The position numbers were made by a program, and so were the translations under genes. The notes under the pieces are model-generated. The model saw only the letters and a program-made list of their open reading frames with translations. It did not search any database and was not told the DNA's origin. A DNA stretch of 5,414 nt, from assembly GCA_045580815.1 (NCBI GenBank), contig JAZNOL010000016.1:1-5414 (forward strand), given 5' to 3'. Shown piece by piece: positions 5,399 through 5,414 of this stretch; within the stretch, counting starts at the first letter, position 1, and every line of letters starts with the position of its first letter. This DNA is from JAZNOL01 sp045580815 (lineage in GTDB: Bacteria > Bacillota > Clostridia > RUG12999).

Positions 5399-5414
5399 GG
5401 GGTTCATAAAGTTT

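Overview
The window looks like an ordinary chromosomal stretch from an AT-rich, low-GC Gram-positive anaerobe, probably a Clostridia-type Bacillota. The basis is strong GGAGG-type ribosome binding sites before every complete gene, AT-rich intergenic DNA, near-consensus sigma-A-type promoters, a TTG start, and family I pyrophosphatase and DUF1846 proteins of the kind seen in that group. There are no mobile-element, tRNA, rRNA, CRISPR or phage signatures. Taxonomy is inferred, not tested by search.

Layout: (1) Bases 1-2383 (+) hold a compact run of three genes: a 5'-truncated DUF1846/UPF0371 protein, a family I inorganic pyrophosphatase (ppa), and a signal-peptide-less NodB/CE4-type polysaccharide deacetylase. 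Gaps are 19 and 12 nt, so they are very likely one operon whose promoter lies left of the window. (2) Bases 2401-2436 form a bidirectional intrinsic terminator shared with the convergent minus-strand operon. (3) Bases 2435-4208 (-) hold an AraC-family regulator followed 25 nt later by a TIM-barrel sugar isomerase/epimerase-like protein that starts at TTG. (4) Bases 4209-4423 are a divergent control region with two near-ideal promoters and several inverted repeats. (5) Bases 4424-5296 (+) encode a second AraC-family regulator. (6) Bases 5297-5414 carry no gene, but have a T-rich possible terminator and a solid 9-bp hairpin at the window edge.

How it fits together: pyrophosphatase and DUF1846 look like housekeeping functions. 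The deacetylase, the TIM-barrel enzyme and the two divergently transcribed cupin-HTH regulators suggest a small carbohydrate-responsive module. The two regulators probably sense a sugar-like ligand, and the first probably controls its own operon. The substrate cannot be read from the sequence. I found no clear evidence of a novel defence or mobile system. The most interesting signals are the regulatory architecture at 4209-4423, the complete Endo IV-like metal-ligand set in the TIM-barrel protein, and the structured element at the right edge.
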